From the NCBI GenBank assembly GCA_029449245.1, contig JANATF010000002.1, positions 2,294,001 through 2,358,000 of the forward strand: a stretch of DNA of 64,000 nucleotides. Reading direction: 5' to 3'. The stretch is from Mortierella alpina. Its lineage: Eukaryota; Mortierellomycota; Mortierellomycetes; Mortierellales; Mortierellaceae. Shown one piece after another: positions 21,404 through 33,987 of the stretch. The notes under the pieces were generated by a model. That model did no database searches, was not told where the DNA came from, and was given only the letters and a program-made list of their open reading frames with translations. Positions within the stretch are counted from its first letter, which is position 1. Every line of letters starts with the position of its first letter. Position numbers and translations under genes: made by a program.

Positions 21404-24040
21404 ATGTCGGACACTCAAGAGCAGCCTGCTATGGATTCCTCCAGTGTTGGTTCTCCCTCCCCAGCTGCAGTGGCAGCAACGGCCACGATGCCCACGATTC
21501 CTTCATCTCTTCCTGCCAAGCCAGCCGCAGTCTCCAAGGCACCAAGAGTTCCCACAAGCGAATACGACTTTTACATCGTCCTCGACTTTGAAGCGACCTG
21601 CGATGACAACAAGCCTGCCTCGGAACTTCTTGTCACTGGAGTATGTACAGAAGTTATGTTTGCCTTTGTTCAAAAGACTGCGTAGATCTACTCGGGATTG
21701 ATTCATTAATATGCCTCTTGTTAATATTTTGGAAAAATAGGCCACCCAGGAGATCATCGAGTTTGCATGGCTTTGCGTGACAAAGAACAGCCTGGTTGTT
21801 CAGCACGAGGAGCAGAGATATGTCAAGCCCGTCTCAACCCCACTGACGCCCTTCTGCCAGGCTTTAACCAAAATCACTCAAGAGACCCTCGACAACGCAG
21901 GCACCCTCGCTGAAGCCATCGAGTCTCTCGATGCGTACATTACCACCGAGATTCTGGACAAGGGCAAATCCTTCTGCTTCGTCACACACGGTGCTTGGGA
22001 CTTGCGCGTTCAGCTGCCAAGGGAGGCCAAAGAAAAGAACATTACCTTACCCCCTTACCTTCGGGAACCCATTCTCTTTGATCTCAAGGAGGAGGCCACC
22101 AAATGGATCGCTCACCACTCGGAAGTCGTCCTCAAATCCTTCTCGCTGGAAAAAATGTGCGAGGCCTTTGCGGTGTCATTAGTCGGATCACTGCACTCGG
22201 GTCTCGACGACTCCAAGACAATTGTCGCCATCATGAAGTACCTCGTGGCCTTTGCCCACCCAGACGTATTTACACAGGCCATAGACCCTGCCCAGATGCT
22301 CAGAATGTTCAAGACCGAGGAGTCCAAGATTGTGCGCATCTCGTCCTTGTCCTATGATATCACGCAGGCAGAGTTGGAGGCCTTTTTCACATCCAAGCAG
22401 CTCAAGCCCAAAGAGCTCGTGATGCTCTCCACCCAGAACAACAGGCCCAGTGGTGGAGGATTCATTGTTTTCGAAAAGCATTCCGAAGCGCTCGCGGCCC
22501 TCGAATTGAACGGCCAAGTTCTAGGAACACGCACCATCGAGGTCAACCCCTCGAGTAAGGCTAGTATGGACACGCAAAAGGGGAAACTTTCTTCGTTCCA
22601 GGTAAGAAAATGAATTGAAAAGGATGAACGAAGTTGGGATATGTACACACCTCTCAATGACAAGTTCTAACGATGGATTCCCAATCCTCGCTTCCTTAGA
22701 GTTCCAAAGCTGAGCCGGCGTCAAGACCCGGAGATTGGACCTGCAACATGTGTCAGTTCGTCAACTTTGCCTCCCGACGCGCCTGCTTCAAGTGCAACTC
22801 GCCTTCGCCTGAAGGTGTTGTGCCTATGACTCCCTCCAACTTTGCCTCGGGAGATTGGATGTGTCCTAACGCTCAATGCGGATTCCACAACTACGCCTCG
22901 CGTTCACAGTGCTTCCGCTGCCAAACAGTGCGACCGGGTACCTCTGGAAGTGGTGGTGGCAGTGGCAATGGGAGCGGAACCGGATATGGCAATGGGGGTC
23001 CAATGGCTGGTTCACATCATCATTCCCACCACTCACACCACCATCATCCTTACGCCTCTGGAGGCAGTGGTGGCGGCGGTGGTGGTAGTGGCGGCGGTCA
23101 TTCAATCAGTTTCCGCCAGGGCGATTGGTACTGCCCGTCATGCAACTTCCAGAACTTTGCTTCCCGTTCTGAATGCTTCAAGTGTGGAACGAGTTCACCA
23201 TTGACCGGTCAGAGCGGTGGTGGTGGTGGCAGTGCTAGAGGTGGCGGTGGCAGCTCGGGAGGCTACCGCGGTGGCTCGAACAATTCGTATGGTGGCGGTG
23301 GTTATAACGACAACAGCGGTGGAGGTGGAGGCGGCTACGGCGGCTCCTACGGAGGAGGCCGAAGCGGTGGGTCTCAAAGTGGTTCGTATGGCTCTCAAGG
23401 TGGCTCGTATGGTTCTCAGAGTGGATCATATGGCTCTCAGGGTGGTTCCTACGGCAGTGGTGGCGGCAGTGGAGGTCAGTATGGAAACCAAGGAGGATCG
23501 TCCTACTCTGGAGGTGGAGGCGGTGGCGGTGGCGGCGGATCATTCCGCCCTGGCGACTGGAGCTGCCCCTCTTGCAATTCGCACAACTTTGCATCCCGTT
23601 TCCAGTGTATGCGGTGCGGTCTGGCCAAGCCCTCGCGCGACTCATCCCCAGCTCCCAACTACACCTCGCCCCAGCCCATGGGCGGTGCCCCTGTGAAGCC
23701 CGGCGATTGGATTTGCCCTAATGCACAGTGCGGATACCACAACTTTGCAAAGAGAACGACCTGTGCCCGTTGCAACACTGGCGCACCCTCGGCTGCAGGC
23801 GGACCTAGCGCTGGCGGCGGACTCGGAGGAGGAGCAGGAGGCAACATGAGCTATTATGGAACCCAACACCATGCGCCCCCCCCTCAGCAGCCTGCGCCCG
23901 TTCCCACCCCGGGATACTCGCCCATGAACCCAGCGTATGGCAGCTACGGCGGACCGGCCTACGGAACCCAGCCTCAGCCACAGCAAGGATACGGATCCTA
24001 TGGAACACAGCAGTATGGACCGCCCTCGGGTCGCTACTAA
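21404..24040 (+). CDS. DEDDh exonuclease-RRM-RanBP2 zinc-finger fusion
   Basis: This is a probable 3'-5' RNA exonuclease with built-in RNA-binding modules. Exons are 21404-21640, 21741-22601 and 22700-24040; the product is 812 aa. Residues ~54-245 form an ERI1-like exonuclease: DFEATC (D61, E63), THGAWDL (D166) and LHSGLDDSK (H231, D235/D236), so the DEDDh set appears complete. An RRM spans ~275-350 (RNP2 VRISSL, RNP1-like GGGFIVF). Five RanBP2-type zinc fingers follow, each starting GDW-x-C and ending C-x2-C, separated by Gly/Ser/Tyr-rich linkers with GSYGSQ repeats, a His run and a Q/P/G/Y tail of prion-like composition. The RRM plus RanBP2 part recalls yeast Nrp1-type stress-granule proteins. 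The gene starts 111 bp after the beta-mannosidase stop, on the same strand. Confidence 0.87.
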
Positions 24041-24965
24041 TATTGCGTGAGGGCGGATGGTACACATTGGTGTGTGTGTGGAGAGGTTAGGCCGAGGAAT
24101 GGAGAAGGGGGATACGTCGAATATCCGGGTGGGTTGGGATTCTTTCACGGAAGAGCTCTTTTTGTTTTTCATATATATATATATATCGCGGATGATCAAG
24201 GGCAGCAAGCAAGAGAAAGGAGCATGGCGACGAAAGGACCATTTGGGAGCAGCATATCAGAAACCGCAAACACGGGCGCAAGAGGGTGAGTGAACCACCC
24301 ACAAGAAAGAAAAAAAAAAGAACGAGAGGGTTATCGTGTGCGGGTCAGTAAAACTTGGGTCCCTAGATCTGGCTGTGTAACACTGGTTTTCTTTTTCTTC
24401 GCGCCTCCTTTTTTTCCCCTCTTATCTTTTTGTCACCTCCTTGTGATGAAGGGTTCTGGTGTAGGAGTTGGATACGTCTTGGAGAGTTTGGTCCCTGGAG
24501 GCGGTCAGTCTATCAGTCCATCAGTCTATCAGTCAGTCATTCAGTCAGTCAGTCGGTCTGTTAGTCAGTCGGCCGGTCATTGTGGTCAGACAGGCAGTCA
24601 ATTTGGCACTCAACAAGAATTGCGGAGGAGTTACTATGGTCCCTGGATGCTTTTCTTTTGGCTGAATATGCGGTGGATGGTTGGTCTTCAAAGGGGTTCA
24701 TTATGCTCCAGGGCGATTTGAGAATAGTCTGGAGAGTTGTTATGTAGCAATGAGTACAAGAAAAGAAAAGAAAGGTACTTCGCTGAATCACTGGTTGCGG
24801 AAGAAGTGCAGATGTTTGCTCATGTTTTTACTGAACTAAGAGTGGCGATAAACAAAAAAAACGCGCTCTGTCCTGGTATGTATGCAGTGCTGCTGTGGAG
24901 TCGAGAGGATGAGAAAAAGAAGAGAAAACGGTGTAGGATTTGATATTGTTGCTTGGCACGTTTCC
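24041..24965. other. Intergenic 3' region between convergent genes
   Basis: No gene is supported. It contains a short (TA)n run near 24173-24186, T-rich and A-rich tracts, and a tetranucleotide microsatellite. It lies between the 3' ends of the exonuclease fusion and the DUF3020 gene. Confidence 0.5.
24504..24600. repeat. CAGT/CTAT tetranucleotide microsatellite
   Basis: An interrupted run of CAGT, CTAT and CGGT units occupies about 95 bp. The open frames through it (QSISQSFSQSV-like) are artefacts. Confidence 0.8.
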
Positions 24966-26341
24966 CTATGCTTTCCAGCTACCGTTCAGCTGCATAAGAG
25001 TAAGGACCGCATCCATAGGATACTCCGGATCCATGGCGTGGTTGCCCTTGTTAGTTTCTTGCTGAGGCTCTGGTGCCAACTGCGGCGGTGTGTTCAGAAC
25101 CATTAGGCTTGCTGCCGTCTGCGCTGCTGTTACTGTACTGCTTGCTTCCAGCTCCATTAACTGACGCGCCAGGTTGGGGTCAGTCAGGACACCGGTCAAC
25201 TGGGCCAGATCCAAATGGTTACCGTTCTTCTTGACGAGATCATTCAACGCCAGTGCGGTCTTGACGGTTGTCGCATCGAACTGAGGCATATTTGGATTGA
25301 GCGCTGAAGCTGTGGCCTGGAGTAATTGGAAGTGGGCTTCGATCGGCTTGACGGACGCAATATGGCTGGTCTGTTGGTCGCCGAGCGAGACCGAGGGCTT
25401 GGAGACTATGGCGGGCTGAGGGTCTTTGAATGTTGCATTGGGGTTCTTCTTGAGCTCCTTCTCCCGGCGCTTTGTCTGACGCTTCTTAAACTCTTCCTCG
25501 ATCCAGCGGGTTTTGTGATCGCTCTCTGGCTTTCCAAATAGTTTGTTGGCGCGCTTGTTGACTCGGCATCGGAGGTCATTATCCTTGTCTATATCAGTCC
25601 AAGGTGGAACAGGCGTGATTAGTAAGCCGAGAGGTGCACGCAGATTTTAGGGGAGGGTGGTCTTTTATCTTTTAAGCGGAAAAAAAGGAAGCTGAGATGG
25701 GCAGTGAGAGGCAAGAGGCATGAATAGTCATCTTCTCCGACATGGATAACAAGGACAGGTTGCTTCCTGTGTGTTGCTGGCATAGTTTGCCTCGGACACT
25801 TGCTGTCAACCAAACCCGTACATGTACGTAGTCTGGAGCAAAAAAACCAACCCGAAAAAAAAAATACGCAGAGAGAAGAGACGAGACGAGAAGAGAAGTA
25901 CCCAGTGGTGGAAAACAATAAACTCAATAGCAACAAGAAGAAAGGACCACCGATGGTAAACGCAAACAGCAGGATACTCATTGACGAGACTCACTCTCTC
26001 CTCGGCTCTTCGCAGTTTTGCGAACCCCGTCGTGCCTTCTCTTTTCGAGAGTCACGAATACAACGGGCATGGTTGGCAGTCCCATCTTGACTGCCCATTG
26101 TTCACGATCACCTTTTGCCCTTGAACAAGGTCTCTAGAGTTTGCCCCTCCCTCCCAGAACACTTCACCATCCGCGTTGCAAACTTACTTCGATCTTCATT
26201 GGCCTCGCGCCATCTCTTCTTGCGCTCGCGATTCTCTGTCCGAATCTTCTGAGTCTGAGCTTGCTTTAGCTCGTCCACAACGGGCACGTTCGCTTTAGAG
26301 TCGGAATCGACAATGGGGTCAAGACCCTTGCCCTCGTCCAT
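24966..26341 (-). CDS. DUF3020-domain nuclear-type protein
   Basis: Two exons (26188-26341 and 24966-25588) flank a 599-bp intron with GTAAGT donor and ATATAG acceptor; the product is 258 aa. The splice falls inside the hallmark DUF3020 motif: ENRERKKRWREANEDR joins NKDNDLRCRVNKRANKLFG. A Lys/Arg-rich helix (KKRQTKRREKELKK) follows, then a Gln/Ala/Leu-rich C-terminus. DUF3020 is widespread in fungal proteins of unknown function, often together with DNA- or RNA-binding features, and the basic stretches suggest a nuclear location. The ATG at 26341 is the first in frame. No enzyme motif is seen. Confidence 0.8.
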
Positions 26342-26571
26342 GTTGATTGCTGGAATGGCTGTTGTGATGAAAAGGTAGGGGAGGAGGAGTTTTGAATTGA
26401 TGCCGCTCAAAGGCAAGTGACTCCACGACGGTGTAAATTGATGGGAAGTGAAGAGGGCTGTTTTCGAACTCCCAAAAAAAAAGTGACTTTCAACCACTGG
26501 GAAAAATCACGTGCTTTGTTTTCTTGTTTTCTACACTGTTGTACAATCTCTACACCTGACCCGAGCCCAGT

Positions 26572-29500
26572 CTAAGTGCGTCCGGCGCGAGGGCTGATAA
26601 GGCCACTAGAGTACCTCGACACTGGAAGTGAAGATGTCGGCGTATGAGGCCTAGAGGAAAAGGTGTGAGAGGAGGGCGAAGTGGGGCGTCCGATCCTTGA
26701 TGTAGACACTGAGGGGGAAACCAATCTTGACGACGACGAGGGAGCCTGTAAGCCTGACCGTGGCAGGCCACTTGGCGTCCTTGACCCGATCTTAGAGGAC
26801 GGTGACTGTGGTGGAGTAAGCACAGAGTACTCGTAGTCATCTTGATGCTGAAGCAATGAGCTAGCTCCATACATAGAAATGCTCCGTCCTGTTGCGGCTG
26901 CCGTCCTTTGGCGCGTTGTACCGGTAGCGTTCGAAAGTCGCCGTGAGAGGGGAGTTACTGCATCCTTGGATCCATGTGCAAGTGATGGCAGAGAGGATGT
27001 TGAGGACTGTGAAGACGTGGGCGAGACCAAGTGTGAAGAGCTGGCCTGGCGAGTAGAGGGTAAACGTGTGGGACTGGTGAGCAAACTGGGTTGTGTCAAA
27101 CTGCGCTTGGGGTTGGTCATAGCGCGGCTACTTGGAGTCGTGCGTCCGTTGCTAGACGTCATTCCAGTCTTCGACGAGGACACTGAGGATGGTGCAGGCA
27201 GAAGTGAATTCCTGTTGGAGGTTGTGATGGGGGCAGCGGGTGATCGTCTGACGGAGCCAGGAATAGCTGTTTGAGTCTTTGATGCACTTGGTCGTGCGAG
27301 ACCTTGTGTGGGCTTCGAAGGGACACGACTGCCCGGTGCTGCGGTGGATCGAACTCCGTTAGACGCTACACCAGTACGGGCCACGCCAGTAGATGTTGGT
27401 TTGGCAAGAGACGATGCTCTGCCCAGCGCCGAGGCTGCTCTTGGGGGCTGCAGTGCGCTCTTAAGTGCTTGAGAACCAGTCCTTGGTGCCTGCATTCCAC
27501 TCGGTCGGGTGATACCTGTTCTTGGGGCGGCAGTTGAAGATGTTGCGGCCTTGGGCTGAGCAAGCATGGATTTAGGTTGTGCAAGTCTGCTCGCCGGTGC
27601 CCTGAGTCCTGATGCTGCGGTAGACCCCTGCCCGCGGGACACACCTGGGGCCTGAAGTTTACTGCCAGTACTCTTGTCACTTGTGCTGCTGTAATTGCTG
27701 TGGGTACTAGTGCGATTGCTCACTGGACGCAATCCCGACGGCCTATCCATGTAATCGCCATCCAGATCAAAATGGTTCCTGCCATCTGCGAATCGTTTTG
27801 AGCCAGGTTCAGTCCGTCTCTGTCCTGCCAAACCACGTACTTCAATGGACGAGGATTTTTTCGCCAACTGAGAGAATTCTCTCAGGGCTTCGTCAAACTC
27901 TTCATCGTCCTCAGTTGCGATCATCTATCACGGATTTCAATGAGCAAAAACAGGTGAGGAGCTGTTCTCGGCATGAAAGTTATACTGTGGCATGCACCTT
28001 GAATACGTACATCCGATCCCTCCCAGTACTGATCCACGTCATGGTCGTCATACTGCAGCATGTCTGCCTCAGAGCCAACTGTAGTACTCCTGCTCCTGAC
28101 AGACTATTAGTCCAATCCAAAAGAAATGAGGGATTCATGAGTATGGTGTGTAGCATCTATAAACGAAACGTTGGTCGTAAGCAGAAGTGCGCCACGTACT
28201 TGGAGCAACGCCTGCTGTTGTTGATGTAGCTGTTGCTGTTGCTGAACTCTGCTCCACTCAACGTCGTCGGCTTCTTCAAGCTCCAGAGGACATTCTTCAT
28301 TGATGTCGGATCCCTCGGCAATGAGCGCGTCCAAGTTCACCGAATCGTTACTACCGTGGGAGCTGCCTGAGGCAGAGCGTGCTCGAGGCGCCCATCCGCT
28401 CAGCGAGGAAGACGTTGAAGACTGAAATGAAAGACGCGATTCGAATGCGCTGCTGAGACTGTGTTCCATGCCGATGGAATTTTTCATACCGCGTATGATG
28501 TCCGTGTGGGTTGTGAGAGTTGAATGGGTGAATAGGAAGAGAGTCGCAAGGTCGCAAAGGGATACGAAGTGGAAAAAAAAGGGTTAGTGGGTGATTTTGA
28601 TGCATCTCTAGCACGCGTGTGTCTATGGAACGGTTTTGAAATATCAACAAAGGCTCCTCATAGAGCCACAGTAAGGCGTCTCTCCCCCTTATCTCACTTC
28701 CCGCCCATGCATGCGACGCCTCGTTCTGCACCCCCTTGGCCGCATTGACATACGAGAATGTGCTGCGACAGCCATGCAGCAGCAGGAAAAAAGGGTCAGA
28801 TCTTTTTTTTCTGGCGTATGTGTACGAATGTGTGTTTGTGTGTTGATGTGTGCGAATTATGGATGTCGGCCAAGATACACTTGTGTAGGGAATGAAAAGC
28901 GAGGGAATCAAGGGGTGAAGCCACGCAAAGACGCGCAGGATAGCACTTTCTGGGGCATCTGGTGTGGAAGTTTTTACCCCCTCCTCATCCTCCACCATAG
29001 GGGTCAAGTTGCAAGAGCAAAGGCGCAGACTCACAATAAATGGCAGTCGAAGTGAAGGTGGGGATCAGTGTCCCACGGTATTGAGAGAGAAGGTAGGAGT
29101 GTTGGGCGAAGTGATGTGTAGATATATCTCAATGACTTGCCTTTGACTCGACTGTCCCGAGAGACGCGAGCCTTTCTCTGGAGAAAGAGACTCTGAGCGC
29201 CGCTGCCGTAGTTGCTGCTGCTGCATTTTGGCTGAGCTCCGCTTGGCCCTCGCCATCAGCGATGCCCTGAGCTCCGAAGGTCGCATATTGACATTGATTT
29301 CTGGCTCTCGGTCATTGTCCTGCTCCATCCCGTCCTCACTGTGAACTCGTTCACTCTCACCAAACTCGAGACGGGAGGGCGAATGTGTCAGAGAGCGGTC
29401 GGGAGAAAGTCGCGCCATTGAAGAGACAGAAGAACTTGAAGAGAGGGATGTTGTAGAGAAATGGCGGCGCTGCTGTGCCGCATGAGCTCGCCACTCATCC

Positions 29501-29889
29501 GGCGAGGTCTGAAAATAAGCACTGGTAGCGCCTAGGCCGCCTCGTGTCGAGTGCTGATTGTGTATACTGCTGGTCTTACTGCCGCTGGTGTTGGTGATAC
29601 TGTGTTCAGCTGAGGAGGGAGGGAGGGGAGGTAGAGAGGCACTCGAGAAGGCGTCTGGAGAGGGATGGGAGGCGACTAGTTCCGCCATCGTAGACCCAAA
29701 AGACGGCGGCGACACCGAAAGAGGAGGGGAGAGTGGAGAAGGAAGGGATGAGTGTGCGGGGATGATGGACGACGTGCTATTAGTTCTGCCCAGGTGGTGC
29801 TCGCTCTTGTCGTCTAGAGTGAGGCCTTGACCAGCCAGAGGAAACGGACGCGTATCGATGACTGGATTCGGAGGGGCGCCGATGACCAT
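26572..29889 (-). CDS. Long Ser/Pro/Thr-rich protein of unknown function
   Basis: I do not recognise this family. Four exons, all joined in phase 0, make a plausible model: 29137-29889, 28200-28421, 28011-28103 and 26572-27924, about 806 aa. The first donor (GTCATT) is weak and the first intron is 715 bp, so a split into two genes is possible. The N-terminal part is Ser-rich, then comes an acidic/Gln stretch (EECPLELEEADDVEW, poly-Q). A compact acidic segment (YWEGSD, EDDEEFDEALREFSQLAKK) follows and is the best candidate for a real domain. The last 350 residues are a basic Ser/Thr/Pro field with repeated GLQAP, KLQAP, GLRAP and TAIPGS motifs. Repeated (S/T)xIP-like and basic-Ser-Pro patterns occur in microtubule-tip proteins, but this is only a suggestion. 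Confidence 0.6.
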
Positions 29890-31765
29890 TGCTACTTATG
29901 TACTTTTTTTCTTTTTTTCTCTCTTTTCTTGGTCGCACTGTCGAGGCCGTGCTGTATCGTTGTATCCTTCAAAGCGAGGAAAAGCAACGAAAATGTGGAC
30001 CTGCGGTATGGTGCGAGGGCGAGGGGTACGGATTATGGATTACTGGCCACAATGGCACCCAGGAGACAAAAGGCAGACAAGGCCCCAAAGGCAGGAGAGT
30101 GCGAGAAGAAAAAAAAAAAAGAGCTATTTTAGAAGGTCAGGTCGGAAAACGTGGAGTAGGCGAGCGAGGCGAAAAAAAAGGAGAGGAGACTGTCAGCGAA
30201 TAGGCCGGATTGACAAGGGAGAGAGCCCCAGGCAGGGTTGGAGTGGAAACAAGGAGATGAATGAAATGTAATATCCACAGCGAGAGAGCAAGTGCTGCTG
30301 GTGGTGGGGCAGCGAGGACCTGGGCAGGGTGTGTGAGCAGAAAGCCAAGGCGAGAGCTTTCCGCTGATACGACGAGTGCGTGGTGTATGGTGGACGTGCA
30401 GCGTGGTGGGGTGCTGTGGGCAGTAGTGCTCTTGGACTTACAGGCGGGCGGTAGATCACCAAGCGGAGGTCGGATGGGTATAAGCAATGGGGATCGGGGG
30501 AATGGGAACAAAAGCGATTCGAAAGGGAGAGCGGGAGAGCGAGAGTGCGAGAGCAAAAGAAGAGGAGAGAGAGAGAGAGAGAAAGAGAGAACTGACCCAT
30601 GCTCAGGAACAGGGCTGATAAAAGCAAAATCCATTGGGGTTGTAGCACTAGCAAGTATATACCACTCTGGCCAAGGTATTTTTTTCCCTCTTTGCGTCAG
30701 CCAGACCCATGTGGGTCAGCCTCCATGTGCGTCTTGCCAACCTCGCCTTGCGTCCCAGTCATCCTCAGCGTTGCCTCTGCACACTGTGGCTCCCATCTCT
30801 ATAAACAGGTCAACCATTCACACCAGATATCCTTTTTATCTGTACGGGATCAGTCGCCCGCCCTTAGACCTGCTCCTTGTTTCTCCTGCCACCAGTTTGC
30901 GACCACGCTAGCAACTTTTTTTTTTCCTTTGTTTGTTTGCTGTATCCAAAGGTTATGACAATGTTGTTGTACAACAAGCCTACGCAGTCCTCCTCTCCCC
31001 CTCCTGAGCGTATCTCCCTTTCCGCGTGCCCTCATGGTTCGATCAGTTGCTTCCTCAGAGAACTCAGAGAACGGAGAAGACAGCTACCTCAACCTTGGCA
31101 TGAACCGGGATGTGGCCCACCCGACTGATCCACATATTTGCCCTAAAAGAAGGAATTATATTTTCCCTCACCCCTCGCACACTTTTGACTTGAAAGACAA
31201 GACTGTACATACATGTATAGCGTAGCCGAGTGGATGGTACTGAAGACAGAGTACCCTGACCATGAGGTTGACCTGAGCCCCTGACCCGACAAAAAAGCTC
31301 TCAAAAGAACGTCATCCAACGACCTGAGACTGGAACGCATGGCTCATGCCCAGCGCATGCACTGCCGTCCGGGAGATACAAAATAAGGGTCCCTTTGAGA
31401 CTGAGCGACACAACGCAGGTCGCACACACACACTCATCAGGAACAACCGTCAGAAAGCAGTAAGAGCAAAGATGAGGCAAAAACGATGCACCAGCTCAAC
31501 GGTCAGAAATTTTCATGTTGATCTGTGTGTTCTTCTCCCTTGCCCCTTTTCAATTCTTTGTCCGATGAAGTATCTCAATCTGAACGCGATCCAAGCTTCC
31601 CAGAATAGCGTAACATGCCTCCTTCCTTTGAGATCGCCACCAAACCCCGTCCTCCTCCGACAGGACGCGCATGACAAGGTCCATCCAGATCATATCCAAC
31701 ATACTCTCTTTGGACTTGAATTGATTCCTCCCGCAGGGACTTCGTCTCGTAAAGGCCACTGTCGT
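29890..31765. other. 1.9-kb intergenic region, low complexity
   Basis: No gene is supported. It contains purine-rich tracts including (GA)n at about 30562-30592, homopolymer runs, and the upstream region of the Ser/Pro-rich gene. Long open frames on the minus strand (about 30137-30654) are Leu/Ser translations of the GA tract. Confidence 0.5.
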
Positions 31766-33987
31766 CTATAGAACCAAAGTGTCGGGAAACACACGTGAAA
31801 GTTTAGCTCCAGGCATGGTGCTTTGAGGGACTAAAGGCAAGAACACAATCAAGAGATTGCTTACCACAACCGACGACCAACTGAGGGCCATGGCCTTCCT
31901 GGGACTCCGTGAACACTAGACTGGATATACCTGCTGTGCCTCGCTGAAACCTATTGAGCACGACACTGAGATAAAAGATGGAACAAACAAACAAACAAAC
32001 AGGTGTAAGGACGTGTGTTATATATCGAAAGACAGTGCTGTGAAGTCCCTTCCCCCTGAGACTTACTCAGTCTTGCGGATGTCAAAGATTTCGACGACAC
32101 CATCGGACGTTCCTGACGCTACGATGGAGTGCTGAGCCGAGTAAGCGCAAGCGCGAAGTGGAGCTGCTTGGTACGACTTCCGTTGAAAGGCCTGAGAACA
32201 AAAGTTAATTCTCTATTAATATCGTCATCGCTCATCTCCAACATATAAGGTATGCGGTGTACATGGCGGCTTACTTCCTCTGAAGCTCTAACATCCAGTC
32301 CATACAGAGTGCCATTCTCTGAAACCGCAATGGCAACTTTCCCCTCTGTTCCTACATCCATTGGGGCTGGCGAGGAAATTGAATTGGTTATTCAACAGCT
32401 CGGTGACATCATCTTGCCTCCAGTCAATATGAGTGTGTAGTCCATCTTGACCTCCTTACATGGTAAAGTCTTTGTCTCCAGAGGTGTTGTCCATGTGTCG
32501 AGCGCAATTGCGTTTACTTTATCATGGAGCTGGACAAGTGTCCTAATGGTGCTTCCAGAAGCTAGGAGTGTTCGGACCTAGATTAGTAATTCGTTCATGG
32601 CAGTTTCTCTGTTCAAATAATAGCAAGTACCAGCAGAATGTACCACTCACCCACTTCCCACAATTTCACCGAGCCGTCGTTCGATGATGCTATGCATATG
32701 TGCACATGAAGGGATTCAAGAGTTCACATTAACAGTCCACTTCGTCGCTTGGTGTAGCATCTCTCGTATGCACGGCTTCAGAATATAGATCTTACACAAG
32801 ACGTTGCGTCCCCGATCGATGATGGCGGTGTCGGAAATCGCTATCGTAGAGCGTGATTGTAGATATGTGGTTAGCCACAAGTATTGCTCGGTGGGATCGT
32901 AAGTGCATCCTCGAGAGCTCCCTTACGTTTTGTGTGTCCCGTCATTGTTACAGGACAGCCTCCGTCCAACGCGGACCAGATCTTCAGCAAGAAATCGCCA
33001 CCACCGCTCAGGACGACTTTTGACAGGGGAGGAAAATCGAAGTAACAGATTAGCTCACACATTCTTCTAAACAGTGTGGCGAGTAAGGCGTGATGTAGAA
33101 ATACCTTGTCCGGAGGGAAAGAATTTACATGTGGTGACATATTGCAGATGTCCTTTCAGGTCATGCTAAACAACCGTGAAGATCGGCAAGGATGTTCTAG
33201 CTGAGTTAAAGAAGTTCTGTAAAAACTGTAAAGCCGTTTGATCTCCATATCCAGTTACAAAATCCATCTTACGATTATACGACCAGACTCTGTTTCCCCG
33301 ATTTTGAGCGAACCATCTTCAGATCCTGTGACAAAGAGCGCTCCCTCCGGGGAGATATCTAGACAGGAGAGCTGACGGCGCTGGGTGTTACAACACGATA
33401 TTTGGCTTTTCGAAAGTCTCGCCCGTTCACACGCTGCGTCCATGTGGTATCGCGTAGTTGGCTACAGACTCCTGCTTACCCGTGGTATGCTAACTTTTCT
33501 GCCAGAGCCGTAAACTTCAACTTCGGCGTTTCCGTATTCCGGGACCTTGACTTTGAACGAATACTAAATACATAGCAACCCTTTCAAAGGTAAGTTTCCA
33601 TGTACCCTTCAATCACCTGAGTTGTTGCTTCAGATCCGTCTGTTGCTTCTTACGTTTGTTATCGCCTCAAGGACGATCCCATCATGTCCTGTGAACTGTA
33701 TTTCCCGTTCTCCTGCAACAGACACCTTAGCGGCCCCATGCACCGAGGGCGATCCTAATCGAAACAAGAGGAAAGAGTCTTAGAAAAAGCATGCAACATA
33801 CAAAGCCTGCGGAGGATCGCAGCATCGGCGTAGCGCTCGATTGCAGGTTGCCCTTACCTCGCCTGTAGCATGAGACCCAAAATGTGCCAGTGCTGTTGAG
33901 TCGTAGTACCTCAGCTATGACATCGGTCCAGTCCGATTGAACCGTCACCTGCATGAGTGCCGTCGGGGAGTTTGCTTCGATGCCCAT
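31766..33987 (-). CDS. PAAF1/Rpn14-like WD40 proteasome-assembly factor
   Basis: This is a WD40-repeat protein related to PAAF1/Rpn14, the chaperone that binds proteasomal Rpt ATPases. Thirteen small exons hold phase: 33858-33987, 33654-33754, 33480-33563, 33273-33461, 33105-33165, 32927-33016, 32796-32840, 32655-32689, 32460-32577, 32275-32366, 32067-32191, 31865-31965 and 31766-31830; about 411 aa against ~392 in human. The starting segment VQSDWTDV matches the PAAF1 N-terminus. Repeat landmarks are LSCLDISPEGALFVTGSEDG, VVLSGGGDFLLKIWSALDG, DTAIIDRGRNVLS, NDGSVKLWE and MDVGTEGKVAIAVSENGTL. The last short exon is the least certain. The gene is divergent from the SLC35F gene. Confidence 0.8.

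Noticed and set aside
24504-24600. CRISPR-like or regulatory array
   Set aside because: It is a simple tetranucleotide microsatellite without spacers, in a eukaryotic genome.
30137-30654. Two long minus-strand open frames (Leu/Ser-rich)
   Set aside because: They translate a GA-rich low-complexity tract; no domain and no splice partner.
31210-31285. tRNA-like A-box (TAGCCGAGTGG) with a GGTTGACC string downstream
   Set aside because: No acceptor stem pairs and no proper B-box; it does not fold as a tRNA.
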